A DNA stretch of 64,000 nucleotides from Alphaproteobacteria bacterium (GCA_018222605.1 JAAEZZ010000001.1:1-64000), one strand, 5' to 3'; positions 49,730-59,316 are shown, numbered from the stretch's first letter. Program-made: numbers and translations. Notes: generated from the letters alone by a model not told the origin.

Positions 49730-50521
49730 ATGACAGCCCAAATCCATCCGACCGCCTGTGTTGAAGAGGGTGCAAGCCTCGGGCAGGACGTCAAAATCGG
49801 TCCTTTCTGTTATGTAGCTGCCAGTTCCAGCCTTGGGCATGGGTGTGAGTTGATGTCTCATGCCGTTGTGATGGGGAATACGCAAATTGGTCATGGCTGC
49901 ACCCTGCATCCGCATGCTGTGCTGGGCGGCCTCCCGCAAGTTATCGGTTTTGAGGCAAGCCCTGACTCCCGCTTGGTTGTGGGCGACAATTGTGTCTTTC
50001 GGGAATATGCGACGGCGCATTCCGGAATGCCAAAGTTTGGCGGTGTCACGACTGTCGGCAATAATTGCTATGTCATGATCGGTGCTCATATCGCGCATGA
50101 CAACAAGATCGGAAACAATGTGGTCATGGCTAACAATGTTTCCTTGGCGGGGCATATCGAGGTTGGTGACAATGTGTGGTTCGGCGGCCTGTCCGCCATT
50201 CACCAGTTCTCCCGCATTGGCCGGAACGCATTCATCGGTGGCGGCGCAATCGTGGTTGAAGATGTCATTCCGTTCGGCTCAGTTGTCGGTAATCATGCGA
50301 AACTCTCCGGACTGAACATGGTCGGATTGAAGCGACGCGGCTTCACCAAGGCCGAGCAGATGGAGATACGATCTGCCTACAAGGCCGTTTTTTTTGGCGA
50401 AGGTCTGTTCAAGGAGCGCGTCGACCAGGCGGCAGAGAAATTCGCAGACAAGCCGTTGGCCATGGAAATGATCGATTTCATCCGTCACGCCGGTGACAGG
50501 CCGATCTGCAAGCCTGCATGA
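49730..50521 (+). CDS. lpxA: UDP-N-acetylglucosamine acyltransferase
   Basis: A 263-residue hexapeptide-repeat acyltransferase, first step of lipid A synthesis. The catalytic His lies in GAHIAHDNKIGNNVVMANN, and the segments LAGHIEVGDNVWFGGLSAIHQ (shortened here) and NMVGLKRRGF are standard LpxA features. The C-terminal helical domain is intact. The following lpxI begins eight bases after its stop. Confidence 0.97.
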   Translation: MTAQIHPTACVEEGASLGQDVKIGPFCYVAASSSLGHGCELMSHAVVMGNTQIGHGCTLHPHAVLGGLPQVIGFEASPDSRLVVGDNCVFREYATAHSGMPKFGGVTTVGNNCYVMIGAHIAHDNKIGNNVVMANNVSLAGHIEVGDNVWFGGLSAIHQFSRIGRNAFIGGGAIVVEDVIPFGSVVGNHAKLSGLNMVGLKRRGFTKAEQMEIRSAYKAVFFGEGLFKERVDQAAEKFADKPLAMEMIDFIRHAGDRPICKPA

Positions 50522-50528
50522 GGGGGTC

Positions 50529-51371
50529 ATGGCGCCACTAGGTATCATTGCTGGCTTGGGGGATCTGCCTTTGGCAATTGCGGACAATGCCGTTGCTAGC
50601 GGGCAGGGTGTTTATGTGCTCCGTGTAAAGGGATTTGAAGAGCCGGCACTCTCGAAGTTTCCTGGCGATGTCATCGGCCTCGGTGAAGTTGGCGGCGTGC
50701 TTAAAAGGCTCAAGGCCGCAGGCTGTAAGGATGTTGTCTTTGCGGGCATCGTCAATCGCCCGAATTTCTCTGACCTGAAGCTTGATATGAAAGGCATGGC
50801 GCTTTTGCCCAAAGTGCTGTCCGCGGCGCGGCAGGGCGATGATGCCTTGCTGCGAGTGCTTGTGAATGAATTTGAAAAGCAGGGCTTTAACGTCCTGGGC
50901 AGCCATGAGGTCAACGGGCAATTGCTAGCGCCAGCAGGCCTGATTGCCGGGAATGATCCCCGCCCGGAGGATATGGCGGATATTGAACATGCTGCCCGCG
51001 TAGTCGCGGCGACGGGTGCGCTCGATATCGGGCAGGGCGCTGTCGTGTGTGACGGTCTGGTGCTGGCGGTGGAGGCTCAAGAGGGTACAGATGCCATGCT
51101 GGATCGATGCGCCAGACTCCCGGCAACAATCCGCGGCACGGAGACACAACGGCGCGGCGTTCTGGTCAAGCGGCCCAAGCCGGGGCAGGAACTGCGCATT
51201 GATCTGCCCACGACGGGTGTCTCAACAGTCGAAAAGGTTGCTGCCGCAGGGCTGGCGGGACTGGCGGTAGAGGCGAAAGGCGCACTGCTGCTCAACAAAT
51301 CCGCCATGAAGGAAGCTGCCGAGCGCCTTGGCGTCTTTATTTACGGCTTTCCGCCAGAGTTGTGGCTATGA
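50529..51371 (+). CDS. lpxI: UDP-2,3-diacylglucosamine pyrophosphatase LpxI
   Basis: A 280-residue hydrolase (formerly DUF1009) that makes lipid X, replacing LpxH as is usual in alphaproteobacteria. Family features are the N-terminal GIIAGLGDLPLAIADNA, the central GSHEVNGQLLAPAG region, and the C-terminal domain with LPTTGVSTVEKVAAAGLAG. The start is set at 50529, with GAGGGGG immediately upstream; the frame from 50493 lies in lpxA. The stop overlaps lpxB (ATGA). Confidence 0.94.
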   Translation: MAPLGIIAGLGDLPLAIADNAVASGQGVYVLRVKGFEEPALSKFPGDVIGLGEVGGVLKRLKAAGCKDVVFAGIVNRPNFSDLKLDMKGMALLPKVLSAARQGDDALLRVLVNEFEKQGFNVLGSHEVNGQLLAPAGLIAGNDPRPEDMADIEHAARVVAATGALDIGQGAVVCDGLVLAVEAQEGTDAMLDRCARLPATIRGTETQRRGVLVKRPKPGQELRIDLPTTGVSTVEKVAAAGLAGLAVEAKGALLLNKSAMKEAAERLGVFIYGFPPELWL

Positions 51372-52549
51372 GCGCGCGTCGCATCTATATGGTCGCGGCG
51401 GAGGCTTCAGGCGATGTCCTTGCACGGGAAGTGGTTGAAGAGATCAGGAAGAAAGATCCCGACGTTTATATCTCCGGCATAGGCGGTGATGAGCTGGCCA
51501 GCGCAGGGATTATCTCTCCCATTGATGTGTCGCCTTTGTCTGTCCTCGGATTTTTTGAAGGCATCAAGGCCTATGGCGATGTGGTGAAGCTGGCCGATGC
51601 AGCAGCAAATGCCATTATTGCTGATCGTCCGGATGTCGTGGTGTTGGTGGATTCATGGGGCTTCATGCTGCGTGTTGCGCAACGTGTGAGACTACGTGAT
51701 CCTTCCATTCGCTTGGTCAAGCTGGTTGGACCTCAGGTTTGGGCGACCCGCCCGGGACGCGCGAAAACACTCGCTAGTGTCGTGGACCACTTGCTTTGCA
51801 TTCACGATATGGAAGTGCCGTTTTATGAGCCATATAATCTGGCTACGACCGTTATCGGGAACCCGGCAATATCTCGTCATGTCGAAGGGGATGGCGCGCG
51901 TTTCAGGCGTCTGAACGATATTCTTGAAACTGAGAGAATGGTTTTGGTCCTGCCCGGCAGCCGCTCCAGTGAGATCAAGCGTGTGGCACCGGCTTTGGTG
52001 GAGGCGGCTCATATCCTTTACAAAAAGGACCCTTCGCTTCGCGTCGTGTTTGCGCCTGCGAAAAATGTTGCTGAGCAATTTTATCAGGCTTTCCCAAATC
52101 TGGAGGACTGGGCTTTGCTAACAAATCGGGCTGTGGATCGTTATGATGCCATGGCCGCGGCAGATCTGGCCTTAGCTTGTTCTGGCACGGTTACGACTGA
52201 ACTGGCCATGCAGGGCACACCCATGATCGTGGCCTATCAGACGGGCTGGATTACCTGGGCGCTTGCGCGGGGACTGCTCTACAAGCGCAAACATATCACT
52301 CTTCTGAATATTGTGAGCGACGATCAGGAGATTGTTCCGGAGTTTGTCCAGACTAAGCAAAAGCCTGAGTTGATAGCTGATAAGGCTTGGGCCTGGTTGA
52401 GTGACCCTACCGCACTGCCGCAACAAAAGGTCGATCAGAGTATTGCCCTTGATAGAATGAGGGAAGGTGACAGGGATGCGGCGGAAATTGCCGCGAGTGT
52501 TGTTCTGGAAGAGGCTGCCAAGCATACAGCTGGGCTGATCGCCTCCTAA
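51368..52549 (+). CDS. lpxB: lipid-A-disaccharide synthase
   Basis: A 393-residue GT19 glycosyltransferase condensing lipid X with UDP-diacylglucosamine. Conserved parts are AAEASGDVLA at the start, the IKAYGDVV segment, VGPQVWATRPGRAK and LPGSRSSEIKR, and the C-terminal LACSGTVTTELAMQGTPMIV (20 residues). The ATG at 51368 overlaps the lpxI stop; an in-frame GTG at 51362 is less likely. It is the last gene of the envelope cluster; its stop overlaps the convergent gene by four bases. Confidence 0.96.
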   Translation: MSARRIYMVAAEASGDVLAREVVEEIRKKDPDVYISGIGGDELASAGIISPIDVSPLSVLGFFEGIKAYGDVVKLADAAANAIIADRPDVVVLVDSWGFMLRVAQRVRLRDPSIRLVKLVGPQVWATRPGRAKTLASVVDHLLCIHDMEVPFYEPYNLATTVIGNPAISRHVEGDGARFRRLNDILETERMVLVLPGSRSSEIKRVAPALVEAAHILYKKDPSLRVVFAPAKNVAEQFYQAFPNLEDWALLTNRAVDRYDAMAAADLALACSGTVTTELAMQGTPMIVAYQTGWITWALARGLLYKRKHITLLNIVSDDQEIVPEFVQTKQKPELIADKAWAWLSDPTALPQQKVDQSIALDRMREGDRDAAEIAASVVLEEAAKHTAGLIAS

Positions 52550-53634
52550 CCGCGAACGAAAGCCTGATCGATCTTTCGTTTCAGGGTCCACAAGCCGGGC
52601 AGGGATAAGGTGATGCCCCATTTTTCGACGAGCGCTCTCTTCCTGCCAAGGCTCACGAGCTTCATATAATCCTTTTGCGGACTATAGATTTCGAGAAGAT
52701 AATCCTTGGCTTGCGCAGCAAGGTTTTTCATCAGGACAGGACCTTGTCGCACAGCGTACACGCCTGCGCGGCTAATGGTCTGGTCTTTAAAGCGCGCCGT
52801 ATCTCCTGCGATGAAGACATTTGGATGGGATACCGATTGGAGGCTTGAGTGGACCACAGGAAAGCCCTCCTCAGTTCTCAGTCCCGACGTGCTGAGCCAG
52901 TCATAAGGCGCTGCGCCAGCAACCCAGAAGACATGATCTGCTTTTAGGCTTCGACCGTCGGAAAGCTGAAGGACGTTCTGTTGCCAAGCTGTTGGCTCTG
53001 TTCCTTCAAAAACCTCGACGCCCGCCTCAACAAGCTTTTTTCTGAGATGATGGCGCAAAGACCGGGCCGCGTGCGGGAGAATTTCTACATTCCTCTCGAT
53101 CAGTGAAACACTGTTGTTCTTCGCTCCAAACTTTCTACTGAGCGCATACCGAATAGAGAGCGCCAGCTCCACGCCTCCAAGGCCTGCACCGATGATGGCA
53201 ATGTCTGGTGCATCCGGTGCGTCCTGCAGGTTTTCCCAGTGATCGAGGAATCCTGCCATCGGTTTGACAGCGGTGCTGTGTGGAAGGGGGCCTGCTGCAA
53301 GCGGTTGCGATACAACCCCGACATCAATGGAAGCCAGGTCATAAGGGATTTGCCTCCCCGTTGCTGTCGTCACATATTGGCGGTGTACATTTAGCTGTGA
53401 TGCCGCATCTTCGACTAGGACTGTTCCCGTATCCCGACAAAGACCTGCCAAGTCTATTTCTACATCTTTCCGGGCGAAATAACCGGCCACGAAACCGGGA
53501 ACCATTCCGCTGTATACTGAACGATAATCAGGTGTAAGCAGGCTTATCTTCAAATGAGATTGCGGGTTTTGCTTCAGCCAACGCAACGCCGTTACATGCG
53601 CGTGCCCGCCTCCAATGAGAAGCAGCGCCGTCAT
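52546..53634 (-). CDS. FAD-dependent pyridine nucleotide-disulfide oxidoreductase, SelD-N-terminus type
   Basis: A 362-residue flavoprotein. The FAD-binding motif at the start reads LLIGGGHAHV (5-14), and the NAD(P)H motif is IAIIGAGLGGVELAL near residue 145. This pattern, with HAH after the glycines, resembles proteins related to the N-terminal half of SelD fusions and to type II NADH dehydrogenases. No selenophosphate synthetase domain follows here. The C-terminal KRIDQAFVRG-type end suggests membrane-surface association (inference). The start is the ATG at 53634 with GGGAGG upstream; the longer frame overlaps rlmJ. It probably shares a transcript with rlmJ. Confidence 0.75.
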   Translation of the reverse strand: MTALLLIGGGHAHVTALRWLKQNPQSHLKISLLTPDYRSVYSGMVPGFVAGYFARKDVEIDLAGLCRDTGTVLVEDAASQLNVHRQYVTTATGRQIPYDLASIDVGVVSQPLAAGPLPHSTAVKPMAGFLDHWENLQDAPDAPDIAIIGAGLGGVELALSIRYALSRKFGAKNNSVSLIERNVEILPHAARSLRHHLRKKLVEAGVEVFEGTEPTAWQQNVLQLSDGRSLKADHVFWVAGAAPYDWLSTSGLRTEEGFPVVHSSLQSVSHPNVFIAGDTARFKDQTISRAGVYAVRQGPVLMKNLAAQAKDYLLEIYSPQKDYMKLVSLGRKRALVEKWGITLSLPGLWTLKRKIDQAFVRG

Positions 53635-53641
53635 GCTCTCA

Positions 53642-54439
53642 TCAGCCTCCCAAAGGCTTGTCAGACCACCAGGACTGCAAGGCCGACGCAATGTTCAGGC
53701 AAGGCTCCCGAGTCTCAGGCGGTGCGCGGTAGACCACCATTGCGGACCCTTCCAGGGCCGTCTCTTTGACGGCATCGACAGGCCATCTGGCGCCTGCAAC
53801 AAAGCACTCATCCAGAGTGGTCAGATACTCGCCGAACTCTGCCTCGCGACCGTCCCGGAACAGAGGTAGCCAAAGGATCAGCGTGGCACGCGGCCATCGC
53901 TTGAGGGCTTTGGGAGTCCACAAAGCGAGGGCATCGATGTCGCGTGCCGTCTCGTAACTTGGGTCCACCAAGCATACCATCTGCTCTCCCGTGCGGGGGG
54001 AGAGCTTCAGCGCACTGCCATAGCCATCGGCTTTCCGTATCTGAATGCGATCATCGCCTGCCATCGCTTTGCTGAGGGCTTCATATTCAGCAGGGTGTTT
54101 TTCGAAGAGAATATACCGGCTCTTTTCAGGCAAAAGTTTTTGCGCATGGGCTGGAGAGCCTGGATAGTTTTGTATCCCTTCCTGTTCGACAAAACTGACC
54201 CAGGGCTGAAGCGGTTTTGGGGCTTTCCCGCCGGTCATGGACAGGATGCCGTCATCGGCCTCACCGCCCTTGCGAGCCTGCGGCCCTTTCAGGTCATATC
54301 GTCCGCGTCCGGAATGGGTCTCTACGTAGAGCAGAGGCTTTTCTGCCTTCCTGTAAGCTCCAAACAGAGTATGGAGCACAGCATGCTTCAGGACATCTGC
54401 CCTGTTACCCGCATGAAAGCCGTGTTGATAGGAAAGCAT
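53642..54439 (-). CDS. rlmJ: 23S rRNA (adenine-2030-N6)-methyltransferase
   Basis: A 265-residue methyltransferase recognised by the N-terminal block YQHGFHAGNRADVLKHAV and the VETHSGRGRYDL SAM-binding segment. The catalytic motif reads DPSY (159-162) instead of the DPPY consensus of N6-adenine methyltransferases. GGAAG lies seven bases before the ATG on the minus strand. It sits between the M28 peptidase and the flavoprotein gene, eight bases from the latter. Confidence 0.9.
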   Translation of the reverse strand: MLSYQHGFHAGNRADVLKHAVLHTLFGAYRKAEKPLLYVETHSGRGRYDLKGPQARKGGEADDGILSMTGGKAPKPLQPWVSFVEQEGIQNYPGSPAHAQKLLPEKSRYILFEKHPAEYEALSKAMAGDDRIQIRKADGYGSALKLSPRTGEQMVCLVDPSYETARDIDALALWTPKALKRWPRATLILWLPLFRDGREAEFGEYLTTLDECFVAGARWPVDAVKETALEGSAMVVYRAPPETREPCLNIASALQSWWSDKPLGG

Positions 54440-54496
54440 CTTGTCTTCCAGTCTGGTCGCAACGGTTTCTTGGTATTGCCTGAAAGGGCGCGAATC

Positions 54497-56239
54497 TTAG
54501 TTTTCGCCCAGGCTTTCCTTGCGAACCGCCTCGAACTCGTTGCCAGGATACCATGTCGGCCATTCATCGGATTGGGCGATTTGCAGGCCAATTTCATGAA
54601 AGGCCTGTACGTCTTCCTTGAAGCCTTCCAGATCCCAGTCATCGGAGTATTCATCCATCGGCTTATGATAACGCTCTGCGGTATAGACCGCCGCAGCTGC
54701 CTTGCCCGCTGCGATGCCACCATCCCGCTTGTCTTCGCCGCCATCCGCATACAGCATGGGCACGCCTTCTTTGGCGAGAGAGACGTGGTCGGAGCGATAG
54801 AAGTAGCCAGCTTCCGGCTTGGAGTCCGGCTTGATCACCCGGTCCTGCTTTGCCAGCACATCCTTCAGCATGTCTTCAAGCTCGGATGCGCCATAGCCGA
54901 TAACGATCATGTCTTTCGTGCGGCCGATCGGCAGGGCGCCATCCATATTGATGCCGGCGACAATCTTGTTGAGCGGCACGGTCGGATGCTCGGCAAAATA
55001 TGCCGATCCCAGAAGGCCTGACTCTTCTAGTGTCACGGCGGCAAAGATCGCGGAACGGTCCAGGTCTTGCGCGGCCATGGCTTCTGCGATCTCAAGAAGC
55101 GCGGCAGTGCCGGTTGCGTTGTCTACGGCCCCGTTGAAAATCTGGTCCGCGTAGAAGTCTTCGCCCGGCGCGCCTGTTTTCTGTTCAGGTTTCTTGCCCA
55201 GATGGTCCCAGTGCGCCGTGTACAGCATATACTCGTCAGGCGTGGTTTTGCCCGGCAGTGTGCCGATAACATTACGGCTTTCCAATTGTTCGATCGTCTG
55301 GGTTATTTCGCCGCTTGCTTTCATACCTTCCAGAAGCACGGGTTTGAAGCCCGGTGTCTTTGCGGCCTGTTTCATCTCTTCCAGGTCCAGCCCGGCAGAG
55401 GAGAACAGCTTTTCAGCCGCGTCACGTGTGATCCAGCCTTCAAGTGTTGCGCGGTCTTCGCCGCCATTTGAGCGAACCAGATCGGATTGTGCACCAGACC
55501 ATGAACCTGTCACGACATCCCATCCGTAGGCTGCCGGTTCGGTTTCATGGATGATGATAGCGGCAGCGGCGCCCTGGCGGGCGGCTTCCTCATACTTATA
55601 GGTCCAGCGGCCATAATACGTCATGGCCTTGCCTTTGAAGAGGTCGGGGTCGCCCGTGGCAAAGCCCGGATCGTTCACCAGTATGATAACGGTCTTGCCG
55701 CTCAGGTCCTGATCTCCATAATCATTCCAGTCATATTCCGGTGCGACAGCGCCGTAGCCGACAAACACAACATCCGTGGGATCAAAGAAGACATGATCTG
55801 CATTCTGACGTTTCGTCCAGAAGACGGCATCCCTCTTGGCTTCCATGGGCATTTCAGTGCCATCCGCAGCCATGAAGGTCAGGTTGGAGGTCGACAGGTC
55901 CACGGTCTGGTTGACCATTTTTACGGTCTGGAAAAAGGTGCCATCTTCTCCGCCTGGCTGCAGGCCAACGCGTTGCATCTCGGCTGCAACCCAGTCTGCG
56001 GCCGCTTCGCCGGTTTCTGTACCTGGCCCGCGGCCTTCAAACGTATCATCGGCAAGCGTCTTGATGCGGACAGCCAGGTCTTCAGAGGTAATATCTGCTG
56101 CCGTTTCTGTTGGCAGCGGCATCAGAAGAGCGGTCTCTTCCACAGCTTCCGTTTCGGTTTTCGGTTCCGGGGCTTCCGTTTTTTCGGCGCCACAGGCGGC
56201 CAGAACGATCAGGGATGCTGAAATCAGGTATTTCTTCAT
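54497..56239 (-). CDS. M28-family metallopeptidase lipoprotein
   Basis: A 580-residue secreted zinc aminopeptidase-like protein. The signal sequence ends in lipobox LAAC (Cys16), so it is probably a lipid-anchored envelope protein. After an acidic, Glu/Thr/Pro-rich linker comes a PA-type domain insert (about 130-270), then the M28 domain: AHWDHLG (His343), AVDNATG (Asp374) and TLEESGLLGS (Glu405/406) supply metal and catalytic residues. It likely degrades peptides taken up into the periplasm; the exact specificity is unknown. Confidence 0.9.
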   Translation of the reverse strand: MKKYLISASLIVLAACGAEKTEAPEPKTETEAVEETALLMPLPTETAADITSEDLAVRIKTLADDTFEGRGPGTETGEAAADWVAAEMQRVGLQPGGEDGTFFQTVKMVNQTVDLSTSNLTFMAADGTEMPMEAKRDAVFWTKRQNADHVFFDPTDVVFVGYGAVAPEYDWNDYGDQDLSGKTVIILVNDPGFATGDPDLFKGKAMTYYGRWTYKYEEAARQGAAAAIIIHETEPAAYGWDVVTGSWSGAQSDLVRSNGGEDRATLEGWITRDAAEKLFSSAGLDLEEMKQAAKTPGFKPVLLEGMKASGEITQTIEQLESRNVIGTLPGKTTPDEYMLYTAHWDHLGKKPEQKTGAPGEDFYADQIFNGAVDNATGTAALLEIAEAMAAQDLDRSAIFAAVTLEESGLLGSAYFAEHPTVPLNKIVAGINMDGALPIGRTKDMIVIGYGASELEDMLKDVLAKQDRVIKPDSKPEAGYFYRSDHVSLAKEGVPMLYADGGEDKRDGGIAAGKAAAAVYTAERYHKPMDEYSDDWDLEGFKEDVQAFHEIGLQIAQSDEWPTWYPGNEFEAVRKESLGEN

Positions 56240-56340
56240 GGCGAGTCGCTTTCGGGACTAAATTCAATTTGCCAATGGTGTGGCACGGGGGCCTGAAGAC
56301 AGCAAGTTGGATGACTTTGCTGGGCTGAGATAGGTCCGCA

Positions 56341-57243
56341 TCATTGACTGGGCAGGGGAATCCACGGGTTTTCATCGCCTGGAACAGCTGGGAAGCGGGT
56401 ATTGCCACCGGCCTGCAAAGCTGCAGTCCAGTCAATCTTGGCCTGATTGATCTTCTCCTGACTCCCGGATACCAGATTCCATTCGATCCTTTTCTTTCCA
56501 GGCAGCTTTGCGCCGCCACAGATGACGCCTTTTGTGCCGGGGCTGAGCTGTACCGGAACGTCCACAGCGCTCTCGAAGACCAGCATGACGCCCGCATCAA
56601 CAAACTCTCCCGCCACGTCGGCCGACCCGGACACGAGATAGAGCGCGCGTTCCTCTGCCAGGTCAGAGGATAGGGTGAGTTCAGCTCCGCCCTTGCTCTC
56701 CAGGGCAATGTAAAGAATGGGTGACGGGAATTTCACGGGGGATGCTTTCCCCCAGGCCTCGCCAGCCAGGACTCGTATGCGCGCGCCTGTGATATCGATT
56801 TCGGGAAGACTGTCTGCAGGGTGATGCTCAAAGGATGGTTCGCAGTCTTCGTCTTCATCTGGCAGGGCGACCCACGTTTGCAGGCCATGCAAGCTCTGGC
56901 CCTGCGCGCGCAACTCGTCCGGCGTATGCTCGGAATGGACAATGCCATGGCCGGCCGTCATCCAGTTCATGGCGCCGGGCCGGATCACGAGATCTGATCC
57001 AAGAGAGTCCTGATGGCGTATGGCGCCCTCGAACAGGTAAGTGACCGTCGACAGACCGATATGCGGATGAGGGTTCACATCAAAGCCCTCGCCCGGTGCA
57101 TACTCCACGGGCCCAAAATGGTCGAAAAAGACAAAGGGACCGACTGTGCGCTGCGCATGGAAGGGCAGAACACGCCGGACCTTGAAGCCATCGCCCAGAT
57201 CCCGGCTGCGCGGTTCAATTATGCGTGTGATGGGTGATGACAT
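56341..57243 (-). CDS. pirin-family protein
   Basis: A 300-residue bicupin. Metal ligands of the pirin type are present: His59 and His61 in NPHPHIGLSTVTY, then His103 and Glu105 in GIVHSEHTPDE. Bacterial pirins include quercetin dioxygenases and redox sensors; the sequence does not decide between them. AGGGAG lies before the ATG on the minus strand. It heads a minus-strand series, 101 bp from the M28 gene. Confidence 0.92.
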   Translation of the reverse strand: MSSPITRIIEPRSRDLGDGFKVRRVLPFHAQRTVGPFVFFDHFGPVEYAPGEGFDVNPHPHIGLSTVTYLFEGAIRHQDSLGSDLVIRPGAMNWMTAGHGIVHSEHTPDELRAQGQSLHGLQTWVALPDEDEDCEPSFEHHPADSLPEIDITGARIRVLAGEAWGKASPVKFPSPILYIALESKGGAELTLSSDLAEERALYLVSGSADVAGEFVDAGVMLVFESAVDVPVQLSPGTKGVICGGAKLPGKKRIEWNLVSGSQEKINQAKIDWTAALQAGGNTRFPAVPGDENPWIPLPSQ

Positions 57244-57395
57244 TGCGAGTCTCCCTTGGACGGATCGATTTCATCTCCAAATTGGTACCTATGGCAAGAG
57301 AGCTTTAAAACCATGACCCAAACAGACAGGAACTGGATAGATAAGGCGGGCTAACATACGTTTGTCCTGCCGCATCGGAGCTGGAGGAACACGTC

Positions 57396-58454
57396 TTGGC
57401 TGAAGCGCAACACATGTTTCGAAACAGACATTTCGTCCGAACTGCGCGGAGCAGTTCGCTTGGCGTTGGAGCACTTATCCTATGGTTTCTCGCTTTTCTC
57501 CTGTCAGGCTGCGCCAGTCCTGTCACGCAAACCAGGTTGAGCTCCATGAAACCGCCTGAACCCGTATTTCTGTTGGAAGAGAACACATTCGTTTCCTTCG
57601 ATGGTGCACGCCTGGGCCTGACGGTCTGGCCTGCGGAGGGCACGGATCAGCCTGACTATGTCGTGATCGGCCTTCATGGCATGAACGACTATGCCAATGC
57701 CTTCCACATGGCGGCGCCATATTGGGCCAGGCAGGGCGTGACGACTTATGCGTATGACCAGAGAGGCTTTGGCAGGTCGCCTGAGCGCGGTGTCTGGCCT
57801 GATGAAGAGGTCATGCGGCAAGACCTGCGCACAGCGACGGCCCTGGCGCGCCACGCGCATCCAGATGCAACGATCACAGTCGTCGGGATATCCATGGGCG
57901 GGTCCGTAGCGCTCTCTGCCTTTGGCTCTGAAAATCCACCAGAAGCGGACAGATTGATTGCCTCCGGTCCGGGTTTGCGCGGGTGGGGCGCGATGAATTT
58001 CCTCTATAGGGCCAGCTTGTGGACTTCAGCGCATGTGCGGCCAGGCTGGGTTGTGCGCCCGCCTGAGCGGTTCGTTCATATTGAGCCATCCGATAATATC
58101 GAGATGCTCCGCAGAACCTGGGAGGACCCGCTGATGCTGCGTGATAACAGGATTGATCAGGTCTATGGACTGGTATCTCTGATGGAGACCGCGCATCAGC
58201 GCGTCCCGGATTTGCCGCCAGACCTTCCGGTCCTGCTATCCTATGGTGCCAATGACTATGTCGTGCCGCCAAAAGGCGTGAAACGGACGGCGAAAGAGCT
58301 GCCAGATCATGTCAGGACAGTGTACTACGAAAATGGCTATCACATGCTGACCCGCGATTTGCAGGCAGAGACGGTGAATGCCGATTACCTTGCCTTCATG
58401 GTCAATCCGACTGGCGATGTACCAAGCCATGCGCCTGAATGGCCGTTTCGCTAG
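57396..58454 (+). CDS. lipoprotein alpha/beta hydrolase (lysophospholipase-like)
   Basis: A 352-residue serine hydrolase. The N-terminus has a hydrophobic helix and lipobox LLSGC (Cys39). Then follow HGMNDYANAF (oxyanion region), the RGFGRSPERG segment, the nucleophile elbow GISMGGS (Ser167), a catalytic Asp in GANDYVVP and His in NGYHML. The pattern is that of monoglyceride lipase/lysophospholipase L2. The start is probably TTG at 57396, because GGAGGA lies seven bases upstream; the ATG at 57414 has no such site. Divergent from pirin. Confidence 0.88.
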   Translation: MAEAQHMFRNRHFVRTARSSSLGVGALILWFLAFLLSGCASPVTQTRLSSMKPPEPVFLLEENTFVSFDGARLGLTVWPAEGTDQPDYVVIGLHGMNDYANAFHMAAPYWARQGVTTYAYDQRGFGRSPERGVWPDEEVMRQDLRTATALARHAHPDATITVVGISMGGSVALSAFGSENPPEADRLIASGPGLRGWGAMNFLYRASLWTSAHVRPGWVVRPPERFVHIEPSDNIEMLRRTWEDPLMLRDNRIDQVYGLVSLMETAHQRVPDLPPDLPVLLSYGANDYVVPPKGVKRTAKELPDHVRTVYYENGYHMLTRDLQAETVNADYLAFMVNPTGDVPSHAPEWPFR

Positions 58455-58548
58455 CAGTTTCCACAGCGGTTTGCCTCTTGCGGTGACAGATACGTGGACA
58501 AATATACTTCATTCTGCCACTCCTGCCCGGTAGAGATTCCCGCTATAG

Positions 58549-59190
58549 ATGAGCAAGGCCCGATTCATGATGACTTCCTATCAGACAGCTCTAAACCTGG
58601 TTCCAATGGTTGTGGAGCAGACGAGCCGTGGCGAGCGGGCATTCGACATCTTCTCCCGCCTCCTGAAAGAGCGCATCATTTTCGTCACGGGTGGGATTGA
58701 TGACAGCATGGCAGCGCTGATCACATCCCAGCTCCTATTCCTCGAATCAGAGAACCCGAAAAAAGACATCGCGATGTATATCAACAGCCCGGGCGGTTAT
58801 GTTTCCTCCGGTCTCGCGATCTATGACACAATGCAGTACATCCGTTGCCCAATTTCGACCGTATGTATCGGTCAGGCTGCTTCCATGGGATCGCTTCTTC
58901 TGGCTGCAGGTCAAAAAGGCATGCGCATCGCGCTTCCGAATGCGCGTGTCATGCTGCATCAGCCCTCTGGCGGCTATCAGGGTGTTGCGACCGATATTGA
59001 GCGCCACGCCGAGGAAATCATTGATCTTAAGCGCCGTCTCAACAACATCTATGTACGCCACACTGGCCAGGAGTATGATGTCATTGAGCGCAAGCTGGAT
59101 CGCGACACCTTCCTGACGGCCGAAGAAGCCCAGGAATTCGGCATTGTGGACAAGGTTTTTGAGCGCCGGACAGCCGAGGATGACAAATAG
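58549..59190 (+). CDS. clpP: ATP-dependent Clp protease proteolytic subunit
   Basis: A 213-residue tetradecameric serine protease. The catalytic triad is Ser112 (GQAASMGS), His137 (MLHQPSGG) and Asp186 (RDTF), with the same spacing as in E. coli Clp[19 protein letters not shown] marks the axial-pore N-terminus. ATGs at 58567 and 58570 are alternative starts and might give a more typical N-terminus, with AAGG eight bases upstream. clpX follows after 126 bp; trigger factor is not adjacent. Confidence 0.96.
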   Translation: MSKARFMMTSYQTALNLVPMVVEQTSRGERAFDIFSRLLKERIIFVTGGIDDSMAALITSQLLFLESENPKKDIAMYINSPGGYVSSGLAIYDTMQYIRCPISTVCIGQAASMGSLLLAAGQKGMRIALPNARVMLHQPSGGYQGVATDIERHAEEIIDLKRRLNNIYVRHTGQEYDVIERKLDRDTFLTAEEAQEFGIVDKVFERRTAEDDK

Positions 59191-59271
59191 GGTACATCCC
59201 TCGCACAAAAATGGCCTGCCTCTTGCAGTGCAGGCTCAGAAACTTATTGTCTTGTTAGTAAACGGGTGGGA

Positions 59272-59285
59272 CGTCTTTAAAGACG
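59272..59285. promoter_or_regulatory. palindrome between clpP and clpX
   Basis: CGTCTTTAAAGACG is a perfect 14-bp palindrome 31 bp before the clpX ATG. A GCCTGC-N10-GCAGGC hairpin lies nearer clpP (about 59214-59235). It could be a protein-binding site in a separate clpX promoter; no regulator can be named. Confidence 0.4.
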
Positions 59286-59316
59286 AAATTAAGGCTTACC
59301 CGGCATTGAGGACGGC

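Noticed and set aside
59277-59292. TTAA-N8-TTAA resembling a CtrA box before clpX
   Set aside because: The CtrA consensus has a 7-base spacer (TTAA-N7-TTAA); the spacing here is 8 and the first TTAA is part of a longer palindrome.
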